64,000 nt of DNA. Origin: Mucidula mucida. Taxonomy: Eukaryota > Basidiomycota > Agaricomycetes > Agaricales > Physalacriaceae. The stretch is taken from positions 1 through 64,000 of the forward strand of contig JADNYV010000064.1 of the NCBI GenBank assembly GCA_015501055.1, read 5' to 3'. The translations under genes and the position numbers were made by a program. Positions 58,569-64,000 of the stretch are shown in pieces (position 1 is the stretch's first letter; the number at the start of each line of letters is the position of its first letter). The notes beneath the pieces were generated by a model that was not told where the DNA came from, did not search any database, and saw nothing but the letters and a program-made list of their open reading frames with translations.

Positions 58569-58834
58569 TCACTTCGTGTATCTATTAGTGCGGTCTTCAG
58601 ACTCACTAATTTTGGTTATCTTGTGTCAGTGCTCTAGCAAATTCGGAAACAGCAGGTATGTCCTGACTGCCAGGTGCGAGGTAAATGTTACTGGGGAATG
58701 TTGCTTCGGAGTGGCGTTTGTGTCGTTTGTTAACAGCATCGGAGGGAGACAGGCTCATGCGATCCTCAAGTACCCGCGTCGCATAATCAAGGTAGGCCCC
58801 GCAAAGAAGTTTAATCGTACAGACGCTTTCTAGC

Positions 58835-58888
58835 CTCGCGAACTTTGCTCATGAGATAAAAGTGTATCTCATGAGAAAAGTTCGCGAG
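58835..58888. repeat. 24-bp stem hairpin downstream of RFC1
   Basis: Two 24-base arms (CTCGCGAACTTTGCTCATGA and onward) pair with one mismatch around a 6-base loop. It lies about 265 bases after the RFC1 stop. It might be a small foldback remnant or an RNA hairpin. Confidence 0.8.
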
Positions 58889-59990
58889 ACGCGGACACTA
58901 GGTGTCGACGAAGATGAACTGCAAGATTGGAATACCTTTGATTACAATAATGTAGTCTTTTCGTTGTCTATGTTCACATACGGGTTTGAGTTGAGCTGTT
59001 TGTGATGTTGCAGATCGGTAGCACACGTAAGCGTCTTGATGCCATTTTCCTTCCGAACCGCTATGGACATTTGCTAGCAGGCTAGACATTTGCGAACTGC
59101 AAGAATAACTTCGAGTCGCGCAGCCTTAGCCACTATTTCTGGTAAATGGCGAACAGCCACCTTATTTCTCCTTCGTTCGTTCTGAAAATTTGTACAGGGG
59201 TGTCTTTGGCGTATTACCGCGTTTAAACTGTGTTCGTGAAGGCAAACCTCAACGTCACGTCTGCATTCCTTCACCCCTATACTGTGCCCTAGCACTTCAT
59301 GTCCCTGGTTCTTGCGCGTCCACATATGCGTGTAACTGGACACACGCGTGGTGCAGGACCCAGTGGTTGATCCAGCAATCGCTGGGATGCCATTCTTCTT
59401 CTTTTATGTCGACTCTGCAACGCGCGTGGCATTCACGTCTCCGTTCTCCCAGCCAGCGCATACTTACTTTGTCAGCTGAGCAGAAAAAGGTATGTGCTGG
59501 GCTCATACTTGTGGCACTCCATAACGATTTGTGTGCTAGGTTATTCTGGGTAGAAGAACTTGGACTAGTCAATGTTTTGCCATCGTTGCACATGAATCCT
59601 GACAATCGTTTGACTGGCCTCCTTGAGCCATGGCGGCCTCCTGAATTCATCGCGACGTATATGCTTTCGCTGGCGCTCGCAGCTCTACTTTGCGAAGTCC
59701 TTCATCCCTTAGGAGACGTCGCAAACAACACATTGACATCGGTTTCTTTCCCATGAATCCCAGTCGCAATCAAACCCCTTAGGAGATAGAAAACAAGTAA
59801 CGTTGACAGAACCCGTTCCCTTCGTGCACGGAGGCTGTTCCAACGAGACGCGATGGCGAACATGGCCATTGCAAGCTTCCCAACTTCGCACTGGGAAGAG
59901 AAGAGGCGGGACGTCCCCCTCGAGATGCGGACGACGGTGCTCCGACAGGAACGCGCACACTCCTGATTTCTAAGGCGGCAATTACGGGGC
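58889..59990. other. Unassigned region with a weak open frame
   Basis: A plus-strand frame up to 59756 includes MSTLQRAWHSRLRSPSQRIL and RLTGLLEPWRPPEFIATYML, but the opposite strand is open over part of it and no domain is seen. I do not call a gene. Confidence 0.25.
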
Positions 59991-60003
59991 TTTGACCTGA
60001 TCT

Positions 60004-60512
60004 GTGGGGGTGTGGCTTGGCGTGGCGGCTCTCCGAGGAGACGTAAACGCGCTCACGTGGCACTGCACTCTTCTGCGCATGAGCGTATACTGCACTAATT
60101 CGACCGGATCCTTAATCCTCGACGAAACCGGCCTCGCTTGTCTCAGCTATGGCCTCACAAGGTTCCTGGGCTTGCGCCCTCATGGACTCGCCTGGAAGAG
60201 GCGCGCGCCCGATTTGCCTCTTACTCGCCGCTTGAAGCTGGATTCTTCCTTGGATGATGATATCCTGCGTCTTGGGGAACGTGTCACACAGAATGTCTCG
60301 CTATGGCATATGGATCGACTCAGCGTCAAGGCGGTGATCGCAGGCCGAGTGGCTTGGTGCCTCAATGTGGCGCAATTATTTGTGGTGCGAGATTGTGAGA
60401 GATTCATTACTTCGTGCCTTGAAAACAATCAAACTAACATTCTATACTACTCCAGAGGCCTTGTATCAATTAAACGACCTCGCTTTGATGTTTTTCCTTT
60501 TCCAGCGAGCGG
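60004..60512 (+). other. Conserved HMG upstream block, open in this copy
   Basis: The block found before all HMG genes is an uninterrupted frame of about 170 codons here (with YGLTRFLGL, VTQNVSLWHMDRL and RVAWCLNVAQLFVV). The other three copies are broken. Either a decayed gene retained here or a promoter that happens to be open. Confidence 0.3.
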
Positions 60513-60518
60513 CACGTG
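60513..60518. promoter_or_regulatory. CACGTG E-box upstream of HMG gene D
   Basis: Same CACGTGATCACTGACC site about 100 bases before the ATG. Confidence 0.5.
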
Positions 60519-60613
60519 ATCACTGACCAAAATCAGGGCTAGACGCGCTTTGTCTTTTGTTCACAGCCTACCACCATCGTCACTCATCACACAAATTTTC
60601 ATCTATATCAGTC

Positions 60614-61803
60614 ATGGCACCACGGGCTCCTCGCATTGCAGCTCCTGATCTTACAGAAGAGCTCAAGACGAGATATACGGCGTCGTTTGCGCATATCCCG
60701 AACAAAGACGATGTCCTAACATTGCAGGAAACGAGAGCGGCCCTTCAACCAAAGAAGAGGAAAGCCGGTGTAGAGGAGGAACATGTCGACCGTCCCGCCA
60801 ACAGGTTTATGCTTTACAAGGCGTGGATGTCCGATGAGTTGTCCGCAAGTCTCTGTGCAGAGCTCAAGGCCACATACGGCCCACTGTGGTTCGACATGTT
60901 TTCGAAGGTGGTCTCATACCATTGGAAGCGTTTGGGCACGGAGGCCGAGGCATTTTGGCAGGAAATGCAGGAGGAAACGAAGCAGAGACACGCAGAGGCC
61001 CATCCGGGTTACGAGTATCATCCGGCGAAACCGGGCGAAGGGAAAGCGGCCAAGAAGCGCAAGATGAAGAGTTCCAAGTCCTCGGCGAGGGTATCCCCTC
61101 CCAAAACACAGACGCCAGTGTGGGACGCGGCGCTGGAGCCCTTCCAGTTTACATTCCAAATCGAGAGCCCATTGGTGAATGCACCACAACAATTCACGAA
61201 TGCCCCGTTGCCCCCGGTCAATGGGCAAGAACACGCTCAATCGCGAGACCATTTCGCCCCGCAGCCTTTTGTCGACGCGTCGTCTGAGGTATGTGCTTTG
61301 TTCGCCTCTTTGTCTTTGTCTCATTTGTTCTCTTAGCAGCCATCTGCATTCAGCGGTAATGAATTCTACGGGCGCGAGAACTTTGCCGTCGCTGGTCCCT
61401 CGAATGAGGTATGTGCATTGTTTGATGACTGTTTGTTCTCGTCTCATGATTCTTCAAGCAGGACACGGCCGAACCATCGTACGCCCTCGATGCATTCAAC
61501 GGAGAGGCTTTTCTCACCGACTACAATCCGGTTCCGGTATGTGTATTGTCCTCACTTGAATCTTGGTCTTTGGCTAACAAATCCACTTGCCAGTTTACCG
61601 CGCCATGGAACGTTAACCAGTCTCTGCAAGACGAGATCATTACAATCTGCCGCCATTTCTTCCAGCCCGAAATTGAACGGCGTATCAATTTTGATGAGAT
61701 AGAACGGGACGATCCGCTCATCGCCTCCATGTCTGATGAGGACCAGGACATTTTCAAGACGAGGCTTCATGCACGCGCTGCATTCCCTCTCTGGATGTTC
61801 TAG
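60614..61803 (+). CDS. HMG-box transcription factor, copy D (mosaic)
   Basis: Four exons (60614-61288, 61337-61408, 61462-61536, 61594-61803) give 343 residues. The N terminus and HMG box (MAPRAPRIAAPDLTEELKTR; DRPANRFMLYKAW; WKRLGTEAEAFWQEM) are of copy A type. The segment from QQFTNAPLP through exon 2 (FYGRENFAVAGP) is of copy B/C type. Exons 3-4 (SLQDEIITICRHFFQPEIER, FPLWMF) return to A type. It ends two codons earlier than A. It is the last HMG gene, followed by a partial RFC1 copy. Confidence 0.8.
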
Positions 61804-62821
61804 GCCTAGGATTTCTTTTTTTCTTTCTCGCTGTTTTGTTTATATTTACATCTTCTTGACATTCATCCTCATCGCATGTCTTGTTTTCTCCGTCTCTTTG
61901 CTACATATTGCATTGTCACATCCATCGCATTTACGATACCCGTACATATTCCAACATCCATCTCTCTGTTCATATCGTATTGCTATCGTTTCCCGTCTAC
62001 ATTTCCATTTTCCCCGTTTCTCTGCTATCGTCTCGTCTTGCATCGCATTAGGATATCCTTCTATCTCTTGTTACTCCGTATCGCTATCGTGTTCTGTTTA
62101 CATTGTGCTTGTCCAAATTGCATCTGTTGTTGTCCTTGCTTGTGGGTTACCGTGACTTGTTTTTTGCGCTACACGCCTCTTTCTTTATCAACCACCATCT
62201 ATATACCACAAACGGGCTTCCTGCGACGCGTCAAAATGTGTCTTATATCTAAACGCGGAATCGTGCTTTCTGTTGATGTGTACGTTTTGACTGTTTCACC
62301 ACAGAAGGCCAGGGCATTCAAAGAGTCTATGATAGCGTTCAACGAAGGTCTCGCATTCTTCTAGATTAAATTTCAGGTCATTTCTACTCCCTAGCCATTT
62401 CTACTCCCTAGCATTTCTGTCGGTGTATATTCTAGTGCGCATTCTACATACCTCGCTAGCGGACCATACGACTTCGATCGCATCAAGATCACAAGTTGGA
62501 AGGATGCGCTCGACTCTGATCCATTTTGCTCCGTCTGTATTTCAGATTGTGCTGACAGGTTGGGTCCGGGAACATTCACAAACCGCTCCTTATTTTCTTC
62601 TTCGACCACTGCAATCTCATAACATCCTACTTTGAGCGTCATTGATACGAAGCCAAGTCCCAAGAAACCCATCCACTAAGTCATCACACTCTGGCAAAGG
62701 AAACTCGGAGAACACCAAAAAAGGTTATCATTTTGAATATTAGTTTACCGGGTGATATTTTGGGCTATCCCTTACTCGAGGCCAACACCGAACCAGGAGT
62801 TATGGTGCAAGAATCTGTACG
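61804..62821. other. 3' region of HMG D and unassigned sequence
   Basis: 61804-62120 is shared with the region after HMG A. A frame around 62440-62625 (SGPYDFDRIKITSWKDALDS) looks protein-like but has no context. KEN-box and four-helix genes are absent from this unit. Confidence 0.4.
62379..62412. repeat. 17-bp perfect tandem repeat
   Basis: CATTTCTACTCCCTAGC occurs twice in a row. Confidence 0.9.
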
Positions 62822-64000
62822 CGTTTTGGTGGACGCGTCGTCGGACAACCTTCAACGCGTACAGATTTTGTCGTTCTCGGTGACAACGCCGGACCTAGCA
62901 AGCTCGCTGCTATCAAGAAACACGGCATCCGCACCCTTGACGAGGACGCGTTCCTCAACCTGATCGCAACGCGAACGGGCACCGGTGAGATTGATGAAAA
63001 GGCGAAGAAGAAGATGGAAAAGGAGCAGAAGGACATCAAGATTGCAGCCAAGGAAATGGAAAAACGCGAGAAACAAGAGGCTAAGGCTTCTGCGTCTAGG
63101 TCGGTCGATACCTTGGAATTTAGTTCGTCGCTGATGTTTTTATGGTAGTGGCCACAAGGGGCCGGATCCGTCAATGCAACTATGGACGACCCGTTATGCC
63201 CCTCAGTCGCTCAAAGAAATATGTGGGAACAAGTCTTCGGTCGAGAAGCTGCTTCTGTGGTTACAGGAATGGTTTGCCATTTACTTTTCAACGATGATTC
63301 TGTTTTAATTTTGTTCAGGCCAGCGAGCTACAAAGCCGACTTTAAGAAACCTGGCAAGAACGCCATGAACACGAATCGCGCCGTCCTCATTACAGGTCCG
63401 CCGGGGATTGGCAAGACGACTAGTGCGCATCTATGTGCCAAACTCGCGGGATATACACCCATCGAATTGAACGCAAGTGATGCTCGAAGCAAAAAACTCG
63501 TCGAGGTATACTATTCAGCATATCATTGTTTCTTGCCTGCTTATCAATTTAAAGAATGGTATGATGTCAACAATACGTCGCTCGATAGCTATATCGGCGG
63601 TAGTAAGGTTTGTACTCTCAGTCTTCGCCAATCCTTTAACTTGACCGATAAACAGCAAACGAACTCGTTGGGTGTTGCCATAACCGACCGAACATGCCTG
63701 ATTATGGATGAGGTTGACGGCATGTCTTCTGGTGATCGTGGAGGAGTTGGTGCTCTGAATGCGTTAATCAAGAAAAGCAAGGTAAGCAAGAACTCGCACT
63801 GCTTTGCGAGATTGACATGAAATCAAGATCCCCATCATATGTATAGCGAACGACAAGGTGCACAAAAGCTCAAGCCGTTACAAGCGACAACGTTCGGCAT
63901 GTCATTTCAGAAGTACGTCTTCGCTAGTCGTTCTACTTCCCCATTTACATTTCCCGTCAGACCGCAAGCCAATCAAGTTCGCTCGCGCATCATGACGATA
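62822..64000 (+). pseudogene. RFC1 partial copy, 5'-truncated and frameshifted, runs off the window
   Basis: From GCGTTTTGGTGG in the BRCT exon onward the sequence follows 55988-57168 with only a handful of differences. Two are one-base losses in exons. One is in GGTATGATGTCAAC (about 63563, exon 8). The other is in GACAAGGTGCAC (about 63858, exon 10). Each shifts the frame relative to the intact gene. The N-terminal half, with the PCNA motif and half of the BRCT domain, is absent. Walker A and Walker B regions are present. A recent tandem duplication that is already non-functional. Confidence 0.88.

Noticed and set aside
59190..59756. 188-codon frame as a gene
   Set aside because: No ATG at its head, overlapping open frame on the other strand, no domain.

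Overview
The window reads as nuclear DNA of a mushroom-forming basidiomycete (Agaricomycetes). This is inferred from many introns of about 45-70 nt, a FunK1-family kinase, a lineage-typical seven-helix membrane protein, a short fungal KGD4-type mitochondrial protein and an intron-containing tRNA-Gly. Nothing bacterial or viral was recognised.

Left part (1-18 kb), mostly single-copy: a KGD4-like subunit (2255-2624, -), a four-helix-type membrane protein (4887-5670), a 79-residue secreted protein (6525-6908), an 880-bp non-autonomous Mutator-like element with a 9-bp target duplication (7436-8315), an FHA+RING ubiquitin ligase of Dma1/CHFR type (9881-11609), a second four-helix protein (11864-12688, -), a seven-helix membrane protein (12897-14152, -), an acidic secreted protein (15970-16757), a cysteine-rich secreted protein (17081-17543) and a tRNA-Gly(GCC) (17801-17888, -).

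Right part (18-64 kb): a nested segmental-duplication array. Its unit appears to have been: acidic-protein gene, conserved upstream block, HMG-box transcription factor, small KEN-box protein, four-helix membrane protein, RFC1 (large subunit of replication factor C). The HMG gene is present four times (20.7, 39.1, 49.6 and 60.6 kb), each intact with four exons. The KEN-box gene is present three times (23.0, 41.5, 52.1 kb). The four-helix gene in the array has one intact copy (43.9 kb) and two broken copies. RFC1 has one complete 16-exon gene (55013-58568), two identical-boundary exon 2-4 scars (26.4 and 45.2 kb) and a nearly identical, frameshifted copy that runs off the right edge (62822-64000). 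The acidic-protein gene has decayed in almost every repeat. An insert between 29.6 and 37 kb carries a broken O-methyltransferase, a frameshifted FunK1 kinase and a GCC-rich repeat element.

The pattern is repeated unequal exchange beside an essential gene. HMG reading frames were kept open while neighbouring passengers decayed, and the fourth HMG gene is a mosaic of the two sequence classes, which points to gene conversion. Exon boundaries were derived by hand from GT-AG signals, phase and comparison among the paralogues. Family names come from recognised motifs, not from a database search.
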